A stretch of DNA of 64,000 bases, from assembly GCF_014647135.1 (NCBI RefSeq), contig NZ_BMOP01000012.1:74493-138492 (forward strand), given 5' to 3'. The position numbers were made by a program, and so were the translations under genes. Below the pieces are notes generated by a model. That model searched no databases. It had not been told where the DNA came from and saw nothing but the letters and a program-made list of their open reading frames with translations. This document shows, piece after piece, positions 18,325 through 26,491 of the stretch (positions are counted from its first letter, which is position 1; each line of letters begins with the position of its first letter). The stretch is from Shewanella xiamenensis (GTDB taxonomy: Bacteria > Pseudomonadota > Gammaproteobacteria > Enterobacterales > Shewanellaceae).

Positions 18325-18382
18325 GCACATAACAAATAAGGATAGGCCGCGCGTAGCCGCGACCTTATCCCAAGTGTTGAAC
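18325..18382 (+). repeat. attC-like recombination site
   Basis: Order: R'' box GCACATAAC, spacer, L'' GGATAGGCCGCG, short loop, L' CGCGACCTTATCC, spacer, R' GTTGAAC. The L arms pair apart from one extra-helical base on the L' side (GGATA-GG versus CCTTATCC) and a second near the loop, which is how attC sites mark strand polarity. Total length of ~58 bases is at the short end for attC. Confidence 0.5.
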
Positions 18383-18585
18383 AAGCCCGATGCTGGTTGT
18401 TGACACTTTATTATGCAAATAGCGGATTGAGAATTTGTACTGGCGAAGGTCTTATTTTGAAAGAGACTTTTATGCAGACATGACCCGCCCTTAGCGAACG
18501 AGCTAATATTTTTATCACTTGTTCATCAAGCCGTTATCAAGTCCTCATTCTGTTTGGTTAGCCCGTTATCCTTATACTTCTCGCC

Positions 18586-18711
18586 TTAGGCGGTGATGTT
18601 AGCGCCTGTCGGTCGATGACGCACATGAACGCCCATAAAATGCATAGCTTGATGGCAACAAGGGCAATAGCGCACGGCTAAGGCACGCTTGACCTCTGGT
18701 AAAGAATAAAA
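18586..18711 (-). pseudogene. C-terminal fragment of an IS91-family transposase
   Basis: Reading leftward from about 18711 to the TAA at 18586-18588 gives FYSLPEVKRALAVRYCPCC followed by HQAMHFMGVHVRHRPTGANITA. The Cys-Pro-Cys-Cys-His and the closing HRPTGANI-type tail are what I know from the ends of IS91-type (rolling-circle) transposases. The rest of the gene is absent; the upstream junction coincides with the 19-base tandem duplication. About 40 codons remain. Confidence 0.6.
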
Positions 18712-18740
18712 CTGGACACCCAGAATAAAACTGGACACCC
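18703..18740. repeat. Exact 19-base tandem duplication
   Basis: AGAATAAAACTGGACACCC occurs twice back to back (18703-18721 and 18722-18740). AAAACTGGACACC resembles the terminal bases of some insertion sequences, so this may be the scar where an element abutted or left. Confidence 0.85.
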
Positions 18741-18806
18741 AGCCTCAATCGCGCGGTAGTAAAACTCCTACTATGCTTTGGTTAAGCATTGAACAAGGAG
18801 GTTTGT

Positions 18807-19828
18807 ATGCCGCGCCCTCGTAGAACCCAGATAAGCCTTGAACTCTCACCTTAACATCATTCCCTATTACCATTGCTGTAGCCGCGTTGTTCGGCGGGCT
18901 TTTTTATGTGGCGATGATAGTTACTCGGGTAAAAACTATGACCATCGCCGTGATTGGGTAGAATCGCTAATGTTTGAACTTGAAGCGGTTTTTGCTATTG
19001 ATATCGCAGCCTTTGCCGTGATGTCTAATCATCTGCATCTGGTGCTGCGAGTCGATATCGAGACGGCAAATCGTTGGACTGACCGCGAAGTGCTTGAACA
19101 ATGGCATAAGTTGTTTAAAGGCGATGAATTAACGCAAAAATTCGTTAAAGGTGAGTTGGTTGAGGCGCATCAGGTCAATCGATTAAAGCATTCAATCGCC
19201 CTTTATCGCAGTCGATTATGCGACATTAGCTGGTTTATGCGCTGCCTCAACGAACCGATTGCAAGGCAAGCAAATCAAGAAGATAACTGTACAGGTCGCT
19301 TCTGGGAAGGGCGGTTTATCTATTTATTTTATGGAGACTCAAGCCCCACTCGATGAAGCCGCGGTATTAGCCTGTATGACTTACGTTGATTACTTTTTAT
19401 TAAAAGGAAGTCCCATCAGAGCACAACTGGCTGATACACCAGAACAATCCGACCATACCAGTATTCAATTGCGTATTCGGGCCGCATTAAAAGGTGAGCA
19501 GCCGAGCAATCTCCTGCCTTTTATTGGTAGCGAGTGCGACAACCAACCCAATGGCATTGCGTTTTCATTAATGGATTACGTTCAATTGGTAGATGATACG
19601 GGCCGAATTATTCGCAATGATAAACGTGGATACATCAGTGAAAGTAGTACCAAGATACTGAACAGATTAAATATCCCCCATGACAATTGGCTCAAGCTGA
19701 CCACCGAGTTTGGCAAGCTATTTCATGGTCCAGTGGGCACCTTGCAAGCACTAACCGATTATTGCGAACATCTCGAAAAGCGACGACGGCACTTTGCGGC
19801 AAGCTGCCAGCACTTTCATTGCAACTGA
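18807..19828 (+). pseudogene. Decayed REP-associated (Y1/IS200-like) transposase, RAYT
   Basis: The original start is clear: AAGGAGG at 18795, ATG at 18807, MPRPRRTQISLELSP, then a stop. Frame shifts to YYHCCSRVVRRAFLCG..., AFAVMSNHLHLVLRVD (the HUH His-x-His motif at about 19030), FMRCLNEPIARQAN and FWEGRF, then shifts again and continues QAPLDEAAVLACMTYVD...PIRAQLADTPEQSDHTSIQLRI...GPVGTLQALTDYCEHLEKRRRHF. These are the conserved blocks of RAYT transposases that mobilise or domesticate REP palindromes. At least two frameshifts inactivate it; three conserved spots are replaced by foreign AT-rich bases (see findings). Confidence 0.85.
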
Positions 19829-19928
19829 TCTATATCACTTCGAAAATAATTATCGCCTAGTACCTTTCATGCACTATGGGCTCACTTGCCACGTCTTAAA
19901 TACACCATTTTTGAATAAATTAGTTCAA

Positions 19929-20041
19929 CTTATTGCCTCAGGTTCAGTTCTCGCGACGTTTGATAGCTCTCGCTCAAACCATTTGAGCCCGAGCAGGTTG
20001 TAGGCAAACAGAAAGTGCATTATGTTGTTGATTTAAAATGG
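19929..20041. repeat. Degenerate direct repeat, copy 1
   Basis: Starts with CTTATTGCCTC and ends with a well-conserved 45-base block (19997-20041, including GAAAGTGCATTATGTTGTTG) that differs from copy 2 at only three positions. The first two thirds are more diverged. Confidence 0.75.
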
Positions 20042-20159
20042 GCGGCTAGATTTACTCAGTGACAATATCTCTTCGGCAGCAATCATTGTCTAACACCTCC
20101 CAATCATTATGGGACGATATTCCTCGTCTGAAATACAACATTTTGAAGGGATTAACGCA

Positions 20160-20271
20160 CTTATTGCCTCTATGCTGTCCATGCGGCGATTTATGGTTCT
20201 TGTTTAAACTATTTTAACTCGCACAAGTTGTAGATAAACCGAAAGTGCATTATGTTGTTGATTTAAAATGG
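20160..20271. repeat. Degenerate direct repeat, copy 2
   Basis: Same order and almost the same length as copy 1, with the conserved 45-base block at 20227-20271. It ends about 143 bases upstream of the CgeB-like gene. Confidence 0.75.
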
Positions 20272-20414
20272 CAGTTTGTTTGAAAGTTGATGAATGCGGT
20301 TTAAAAATAGCTAAATTAATCGTATAGTGACTTCGCAATAACCGAATGATTTAGCTTGAATAACGCTGTAAATTTCGCTTCGGTGAACAACGATTAATAT
20401 CAGGAGACCACATC

Positions 20415-21599
20415 ATGGATGACACATCAAGCAATACTAATGCTGCCAGAATCATAGTATTTGAGCATCCTGTGGTGGCACAGGATTGTGTCGATGCGTT
20501 GGTCAATCTTGGCTTTTTAGTCAGTTATATGCCAATAAAAGAAAACGTCATGAGGATCATGACGGATAGGCCCGATTATGTTTTTACTATCAACTTTAAC
20601 CAGTATGTTTCTGAAGCGTGTGAACTGCTCAAAATTCCTTATCTCGCTTGGGTAATCGATACGCCCTGTTACTCCGTTTACGATAAAGCGATTAATAATT
20701 CCTGCAGTTTCACTTTTATGTACGATGTTGCCGTTGCTCAACGACTGAGAGACCAAGGTGTGAAGCAGGTATATCACCTGCCAGTCGCCGCTAACTTAGC
20801 GCGGATAAACCAAGTTTTGCAACATGAAGACGATACGTCTCTGGCCAATGATATTGTCCTAGTAGGCAATCTAACCAAAACTGAATATCACTCATTCATT
20901 ATGCCCAAGTTAACCACAGCGACATTAGCTAGCTGTAACAGCTTGATTGAAAGCTTGAATACTCCCAGTGACACTTTCGAGCTAGCCGAACAGATTAGTG
21001 AAGACTTGATAGCCTCGATTAGACAGGAATCGGGCTACCATTTAGTTGGTGATCACCATCTCACGACCGCAGAAAAGTTGGCCTACTTATTGGGACGAGA
21101 GCATTCGTGGCGAGAACGAATTGAATTAATTCATACCCTAGAACAGCGCTTACCAATTCGAGTTTATGGTAACAACGAATGGCAAGCATTTGCGAAGGGA
21201 TATGCGGGTTACGCTGACCACTACAGCCTGATGCCAAAAATATTCAAACATGCCAAAATCAATATCAATTTAGCTCGCTCTTTTGTGGAATACGGCTTGC
21301 CACTGCGAGTGTTTGATGTCATAAGTTGTGGTGGTTTTCTGCTCACCAATGAAAAGCAAGATCTGCATCAACTGTTCTCAAATGGTAAGGACTTAGTGAT
21401 TTTTCGAGATACGCAAGATTTGATGGAAATATGTGAGTATTACCTTGAACACGATGCCGAAAGACAAGCTGTTGCAGCACACGGTTTGGCTACGCTGATG
21501 GAAAATCACACTTATCACCATCGAATGATCGATATGTTTACCACAGTGCAGAATCATTTGCGTGGACTGCCAACAACGTTAAGCCGTTGGTATATTTAG
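20415..21599 (+). CDS. CgeB-like glycosyltransferase family protein
   Basis: 394 residues, cytoplasmic. The N-terminal ~130 residues (RIIVFEHPVVAQDCVDALVNLG..., PYLAWVIDTPCYSV, FTFMYDVAVAQRLRDQGVKQVYHLPVAAN) resemble the DUF3880 region, and the C-terminal part (about 270-385; HAKININLARSFVEYGLPLRVFDVISCGGFLLTN, DLVIFRDTQDLMEICEYYLEHD) matches the Glyco_trans_1_2 domain of the CgeB family. Such proteins are GT-B-type transferases found near flagellar or surface-sugar genes; the substrate is not predictable. Here it is an orphan between a decayed transposase and a palindrome block, with no other sugar gene near, which suggests acquisition. Confidence 0.8.
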   Translation: MDDTSSNTNAARIIVFEHPVVAQDCVDALVNLGFLVSYMPIKENVMRIMTDRPDYVFTINFNQYVSEACELLKIPYLAWVIDTPCYSVYDKAINNSCSFTFMYDVAVAQRLRDQGVKQVYHLPVAANLARINQVLQHEDDTSLANDIVLVGNLTKTEYHSFIMPKLTTATLASCNSLIESLNTPSDTFELAEQISEDLIASIRQESGYHLVGDHHLTTAEKLAYLLGREHSWRERIELIHTLEQRLPIRVYGNNEWQAFAKGYAGYADHYSLMPKIFKHAKININLARSFVEYGLPLRVFDVISCGGFLLTNEKQDLHQLFSNGKDLVIFRDTQDLMEICEYYLEHDAERQAVAAHGLATLMENHTYHHRMIDMFTTVQNHLRGLPTTLSRWYI

Positions 21600-22172
21600 T
21601 TGGTGGGTTTAGTTAGGGCAAACTGCGGTTGCGAAAGTCCAGGAATACATACAGGAAGTACTAATACCGAGTAGGATATGGATAATGGAATGCCATCGAG
21701 GCATTCGTGAACCCATTCACATCAGACGGGCGGCCCTGCATCCACGGATGGACTTGATCAACATCCCTGTTTAACGGCCAGTTCGCCATCTGATAGGCAG
21801 GACGCCTGAATGTCGTGCAATGCAGGGACGCATGAGAACGACCATAGCTCTCGTTCATAAGCTTAGAAACCTAAGGTTTCGATTCACCGCGTCGTCGAGT
21901 CAATGCCATGGGTCGCCGATAGCCCTGAGCAAAAAAGAAATTAAACAGCGAATAAACCCAACATCTAATTGGCAGTTTTATCTACTCTATTAACGCTTTT
22001 CAGCCTCAAATCATACAGTGTGCAGATAATCGAATGCTTCGGCTCACCCCTCTATGGACAATAGGAATCTCACTAAGCCGTTTGATTTTACAGTAAAAGC
22101 GACTGGCTAAGCGCAACATATTCCGCCATAGTGGTAGAGCGAATGACCTCATCCATGCACAAGGAGTCTCCC
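21600..22172. other. Gene-free region rich in short palindromes
   Basis: About 570 bases without a gene. From 21680 to 21890 it shows several short hairpins: GAATGCC-atcga-GGCATTC (21688-21706), CATCC-ac-GGATG (~21740), and GAAACC-taa-GGTTTC (21866-21880). The bases 22040-22172 should hold the promoter of the MoxR operon. Confidence 0.55.
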
Positions 22173-23084
22173 GTGGCACATTCTGGTTTAAGCCAACTAT
22201 TACAACAACTTGAACAGGTATTATTGGGCAAGCCACGGCAAATTCGCTTAGCCCTCGCCTGTATTCTCGCCCGTGGCCACCTATTAATTGAAGATTTACC
22301 CGGTATGGGCAAAACCAGCTTGTCCCATGCCCTCGCCCAGAGCCTAGGCTTAAGTTATCAACGCATTCAATTTACCAGTGATATGCTGCCCGCCGATATT
22401 CTCGGGGTATCGATTTTTGATAAACACCAAGCGCAATTTGTGTTTCATCCCGGCCCGATTTTTAAGCAGATGGTGCTGGCCGATGAGATTAACCGCGCCA
22501 GTCCTAAGACGCAAAGCGCACTACTCGAGGCCATGGCCGAGCAACAAATTTCTGTCGATGGTATAACCCACAGATTGCCCAATCCATTTTTTGTGATTGC
22601 TACGCAAAACCCGACTGAACAATCAGGCACCTTCCCACTGCCCGAATCCCAGCTCGACCGCTTTATGATGCGGATTTCCATTGGTTATCCGAGCCACGAT
22701 GCCGAGCTTGCAATGCTCAAAACAGTGCAAACGCCGCAAACCCTGGATAATCTGCCGCAATGTTTAACCCCTTTGGCGTTAACCCAATTGCAGGAGCAAT
22801 GCGATAAGGTCACTGCATCCGATGCGCTGCTTAATTATATTTTGGCCTTAATCCATGATTCTCGCAGCCAAACGGACGCCATTGGCCTGTCGCCACGGGC
22901 AACCAAAGCCCTGTTACAAGCAGCCAAGGCTTGGGCATTTTTAGAAGGTAGACACTATTTAGTGCCCGAAGATGTGCAGGCGGTGTTTTGCAGCGTGGCA
23001 GAACATCGACTGCGCACCAGCAGTCAATTACAGGGAGAAGCGCTCTCGGAGCGGATCCTCGCAGGTGTGAATCCGATCATGTAA
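22173..23084 (+). CDS. MoxR family AAA+ ATPase
   Basis: 303 residues from a GTG at 22173, chosen for the AAGGAG six bases upstream (22161-22166); in-frame ATGs at 22143 and 22155 lack one. Walker A DLPGMGKTS (about residues 39-47), Walker B VLADEINRASPKTQSALLEAM (about 99-120), sensor 1 FVIATQNPTEQSGTFPLPESQLDRF. MoxR ATPases act as chaperones that mature metal-dependent or extracytoplasmic proteins and are usually followed by DUF58 proteins, as here. Together with the next two genes this is the conserved MoxR-DUF58-transglutaminase operon; its biochemical job in this organism is not known. Confidence 0.93.
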   Translation: MAHSGLSQLLQQLEQVLLGKPRQIRLALACILARGHLLIEDLPGMGKTSLSHALAQSLGLSYQRIQFTSDMLPADILGVSIFDKHQAQFVFHPGPIFKQMVLADEINRASPKTQSALLEAMAEQQISVDGITHRLPNPFFVIATQNPTEQSGTFPLPESQLDRFMMRISIGYPSHDAELAMLKTVQTPQTLDNLPQCLTPLALTQLQEQCDKVTASDALLNYILALIHDSRSQTDAIGLSPRATKALLQAAKAWAFLEGRHYLVPEDVQAVFCSVAEHRLRTSSQLQGEALSERILAGVNPIM

Positions 23085-23134
23085 CGGCTCAATCAGCCAT
23101 TAAATGTGAATATTGATAAGAAGATGAGGACAGT

Positions 23135-24223
23135 GTGAAACGCGTGTTTTCTGCTTTTTGGCAACGCTGGTTGGCAAGGCGCATGCCACCCAGTTCTGAG
23201 TTCACCTTAAGCCACCGCAGTATCTTTATTCTGCCCAGTGGCTTTGGGTTTGTTTGGCTGGGGCTGGTATTGCTACTGTACTTGTTTGGTACTAACTATC
23301 AGAACAATCTCGTGATTGGCCTGAGTATTTTGCTGCTCAGCTTATTCAATACCTGCATTATCTATAGTTACAAAAACTTAGCAGGGCTACGACTACGGAC
23401 ACTGACGCCGCCGGAGGTGTATGCGGGCGAGACGATCACTTTTCCTATTTTGCTTAACTCAAACCACAGCAGTCATCATATCAGCCTAAATTATCCGAAT
23501 AATTTAGGTTATTTAGTCAAACACGTTGGCACGCAGGACGAGCAAGCGCTAGTGTCGTTTGCAAATCAGCAGCGTGGAATAGTCTCCGCTGGACGGCTAA
23601 AGATTGAATCCACCTACCCTTTAGGACTCTGCCGTGCTTGGTCGCATATCGACCTTGATAACGCCCATATTGTCTATGCCCAGCCACTTGAAAGCCCCTT
23701 ACAGCTTGAAGCCGCAACGGAATCCGGACAGGACGAACCGCTTGAGCGGGCAGGCAAATATATTGTTGGCATTGATGAATATAAAGGCCTTAAACCCCAT
23801 GTGCTCGGTGAGTCATTAAAGCAAGTGGCATGGAAACAATGGGCCCAAGGGCGTGGCATGTTAACCAAGGAGTTTGAACAGCCCCAAGGTGATCCGGTCT
23901 GGTTAAAATTAGCCCCTGATCCTACGCGCCTCGAACAGCAGCTCAGTCAATTAAGCTGGCAGGTGAACCGCTTAAGTCAGCTTGAGCAATATTTTGGCCT
24001 TTGGCTGCAACAGCCTAATGGGGAAGATATTATTCTAGCGCCCGCCCTCGGTAACTCGCACCGAATCGCCTGCCAAAGGGCGCTGGCGCTTTATGGAACT
24101 CATGCACAAACGCACGATACAAGCGATAAATTATCGGTTAATCATGGATTTAGTCATAAGCCACATATTCCTCCCCACAGGCATAGCACTCAAACAGCAT
24201 CACATGTTGAGGATCGCCGATGA
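23135..24223 (+). CDS. DUF58 domain protein
   Basis: 362 residues starting at GTG 23135. Two adjacent membrane helices (SIFILPSGFGFVWLGLVLLLYLF and NNLVIGLSILLLSLFNTCIIY, about residues 31-72) are followed by a periplasmic-type beta-rich section and the DUF58 motif EPLERAGKYIVGIDEYKGLKPHVLGESLKQVAWK (about 200-235). DUF58 proteins are predicted partners of MoxR ATPases. It lies 50 bases downstream of the moxR-like gene, and its stop overlaps the next gene by four bases (ATGA), so translation is coupled. The last ~35 residues are His/Ser-rich low complexity. Confidence 0.88.
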   Translation: MKRVFSAFWQRWLARRMPPSSEFTLSHRSIFILPSGFGFVWLGLVLLLYLFGTNYQNNLVIGLSILLLSLFNTCIIYSYKNLAGLRLRTLTPPEVYAGETITFPILLNSNHSSHHISLNYPNNLGYLVKHVGTQDEQALVSFANQQRGIVSAGRLKIESTYPLGLCRAWSHIDLDNAHIVYAQPLESPLQLEAATESGQDEPLERAGKYIVGIDEYKGLKPHVLGESLKQVAWKQWAQGRGMLTKEFEQPQGDPVWLKLAPDPTRLEQQLSQLSWQVNRLSQLEQYFGLWLQQPNGEDIILAPALGNSHRIACQRALALYGTHAQTHDTSDKLSVNHGFSHKPHIPPHRHSTQTASHVEDRR

Positions 24224-26382
24224 GCCTCAAATCAATGACCAATGCAATCGCCACTGAAAGTGCAGCTCAGCTAAATGCCTATCGCGCTAATGGACCTCAA
24301 ACTGGGGATAATATCAGTCGTCAAACCCTGTTTTGGCTATTGCTCACCAATTTAGCGGTGCTCAGCCCGTTATTTGATAAAACCACCCCTTGGACCCTTG
24401 GGATCTGCGCTATTTGCTTGCTGTGGCGCATTGGTATCTATGTCGGCAAAGTCGCTAAACCTCCCCGTTATCTGGTCACAAGCCTTGCTGTTGGCGCGGC
24501 AATCACGCTGGCACTGGTCTCGGGCACAATTGGGCTATTAAACGCTTTAGTCAACCTGCTCATTTTAGGTTATGCATTAAAATACATTGAGATGCGAAGT
24601 GTTAGGGATGTAAGAGCCGTCGTGATTGTCGGCTATTTTTTAATTGCCCTCACCTTTATTGACCACCAATCCATGCTCAATACTGTGCACCTTATTGGCG
24701 TCACGATTATCAATACCTGCGTACTGGTCACCCTCTACCAAAACCAATATCGCTGGCAACACACGGCATGGATTGGCGCTAAGTTATTGCTGCAAAGTTT
24801 GCCCTTAGCGTTATTACTTTTTTTGGTGCTGCCCCGTTTTGCACCGCTTTGGCTTGTGCCCAATATGAAGGAAGCCCAAACCGGGCTGTCGGACTCCCTT
24901 GCCGTGGGCGATATCAGTAAACTCACTCGCTCATCGGCCTTGGCATTTAGGGTGAGTTTTACCGATGCCAGCCCCACGCAAGCCGAACTCTACTGGCGCG
25001 CCCTAGTGCTGGAAGATTATGACGGCTTAACATGGCGCCAAGATGCGGGTATCAAACAAATTCAAAAGGATGCGTTTTTCTTTCCGCCCTCAAGGCCAGA
25101 CCCTGCGCGGCAGTTGCCCTCGTTAACACCAAAAACACAAAACAGTACCAGCAATAGCCAACCAAAGGTTTACCGTTACCAAGTGATTGCCGAACCCAGT
25201 CATCAACCTTGGCTATTTGGCCTTGATGTGGCCTACAGCCAAGATGATAAGCTGGTGAATTTGCCCGACTATCGGCTCTATGCGCTGCGTAATGTCGATC
25301 AACGAATGGGCTACAATGCCAGTTCGTGGCCTCAGGCGAAAATGGATCTCACCTTAAGTGGCAAACAGCGACAAATAAACCTCAATCTGCCAGCGGACAG
25401 CAATCCCCGAGCGCGCCAACTCGCCGCTGAATTTAAGGCTAAATATCCAGAACCCCATAAGCGACTTTGGGCCATGATGGGCTATTTTAATCAACAGCCG
25501 TTCTTCTATACCCTCACGCCCCCACCGATTGGCCGCCAACAAGTCGATGACTTTCTGTTTGAAAACAAAGCAGGCTTTTGCGCCCATTATGCCTCTGCCT
25601 TTATTTTTATGGCGCGCGCCAGCGGCATACCAGCACGGATGGTGACAGGCTATCAAGGAGGAGAATACAACCCACAGGCCAATTACCTCAGCGTGTATCA
25701 ATACATGGCCCACGCCTGGGCCGAGGTATGGCTCGAGAATGAAGGCTGGGTGCGTTTTGATCCGACCGCCATGGTGGCACCTAATCGGATTGAACAAGGC
25801 TTTGATGCCGAGTTTTCCCCTGAGCAAAGTTACCTGCAAGAAAGCCCTTTTAGCAGTTTACGGTTTAAATCTATGCCTTGGCTCAACGAGTTGAGGCAAC
25901 GCTTTGCTAGCGTTGATTATTACTGGAGTTTGTGGGTGCTCGGTTTTAATCAAGAACGACAAAACAAAGTGCTAAGCGGTATTTTAGGAGAAGTCACTAA
26001 GGCCAAAGTCGCGATGTTTATGAGTATGTGTATTGGGCTTATTGGCCTCTATATCGCCTACAGCGTAGGGCTATTTCGCTTTAAAAGGGAACAAGATCCC
26101 ATCAGCGCTAAGTACCAACGCATTTGCCAGCGACTCAGTAAATTTGGGATTTCACGCCCTGAGCATCTAGGTCCTAACGACTTTGCCGCACAGCTTATTG
26201 ACACGCACCAGCAGCAATCCCCTCTGTTTTGTCGTGAGTTTGACACGTTCACCCAAAGCTACGTCGCATTGAAATACCAAAACTTGGCGGATAACGACTA
26301 TCAAGTGGCGCTAAAGCGCTTTAATGCCGCGGCCAAAGCCCTCAACTGGCTGCTATTTGGCCCAAGTAAACAGTTAAAATAG
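24220..26382 (+). CDS. TgpA-like membrane transglutaminase (DUF3488-transglutaminase core)
   Basis: 720 residues. Several N-terminal membrane helices (about 30-215) form the DUF3488 domain, followed by a periplasmic papain-like transglutaminase domain with the triad Cys (GFCAHYASAFIFMARASGIPARMVTGY, about residue 453), His (YMAHAWAEVW, about 495) and Asp (GWVRFDPTA, about 513). A last membrane helix (about 595-615) precedes a cytoplasmic tail. The P. aeruginosa homologue TgpA is needed for viability. It is the last gene of the MoxR-DUF58 operon and overlaps the preceding gene by 4 bases. Substrate unknown. Confidence 0.92.
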   Translation: MSLKSMTNAIATESAAQLNAYRANGPQTGDNISRQTLFWLLLTNLAVLSPLFDKTTPWTLGICAICLLWRIGIYVGKVAKPPRYLVTSLAVGAAITLALVSGTIGLLNALVNLLILGYALKYIEMRSVRDVRAVVIVGYFLIALTFIDHQSMLNTVHLIGVTIINTCVLVTLYQNQYRWQHTAWIGAKLLLQSLPLALLLFLVLPRFAPLWLVPNMKEAQTGLSDSLAVGDISKLTRSSALAFRVSFTDASPTQAELYWRALVLEDYDGLTWRQDAGIKQIQKDAFFFPPSRPDPARQLPSLTPKTQNSTSNSQPKVYRYQVIAEPSHQPWLFGLDVAYSQDDKLVNLPDYRLYALRNVDQRMGYNASSWPQAKMDLTLSGKQRQINLNLPADSNPRARQLAAEFKAKYPEPHKRLWAMMGYFNQQPFFYTLTPPPIGRQQVDDFLFENKAGFCAHYASAFIFMARASGIPARMVTGYQGGEYNPQANYLSVYQYMAHAWAEVWLENEGWVRFDPTAMVAPNRIEQGFDAEFSPEQSYLQESPFSSLRFKSMPWLNELRQRFASVDYYWSLWVLGFNQERQNKVLSGILGEVTKAKVAMFMSMCIGLIGLYIAYSVGLFRFKREQDPISAKYQRICQRLSKFGISRPEHLGPNDFAAQLIDTHQQQSPLFCREFDTFTQSYVALKYQNLADNDYQVALKRFNAAAKALNWLLFGPSKQLK

Positions 26383-26491
26383 ATAGGATAGACCGCGGAC
26401 AGACAAGATTGTTGAATCTTATAAATCAAACACATAGAATTGCCAAGCCACTTTGCTATGCATAACAGCAATCCCAAATCGTGAGTCGAAT

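Larger units (their letters stand above)
17757..18382 (+). mobile_element. Integron-like single gene cassette
   Basis: The sequence GTTATGTGC (17757-17765) stands just before the HEPN-like gene and its exact complement GCACATAAC (18325-18333) stands 12 bases after its stop. In an integron cassette the 5' end (TTRRRY) and the R'' box of the cassette's own attC site are complementary in this way, because they come together when the cassette is circular. The R'' box is followed by a hairpin and then GTTGAAC (18376-18382), which fits the R' consensus GTTRRRY. The single gene on + strand fits cassette layout. No integrase is in the window. Confidence 0.5.
18383..18806. other. IS remnants and 5' leader of the decayed transposase
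   Basis: No intact gene. It contains the IS91-family fragment (18586-18711), a 19-base tandem duplication (18703-18740) and, at 18795-18801, the AAGGAGG ribosome site of the Y1 transposase remnant. Confidence 0.6.
19829..20414. other. Gene-free region with a ~112-base direct repeat
   Basis: No credible gene. It contains two copies of a degenerate repeat (19929-20041 and 20160-20271) and the presumed promoter of the CgeB-like gene. The ribosome site CAGGAGA lies just before ATG 20415. Confidence 0.6.

Noticed and set aside
18586..18612. GTTAGCGCC as another attC core site
   Set aside because: It lies within the IS91 transposase C-terminal codons, which explain it.
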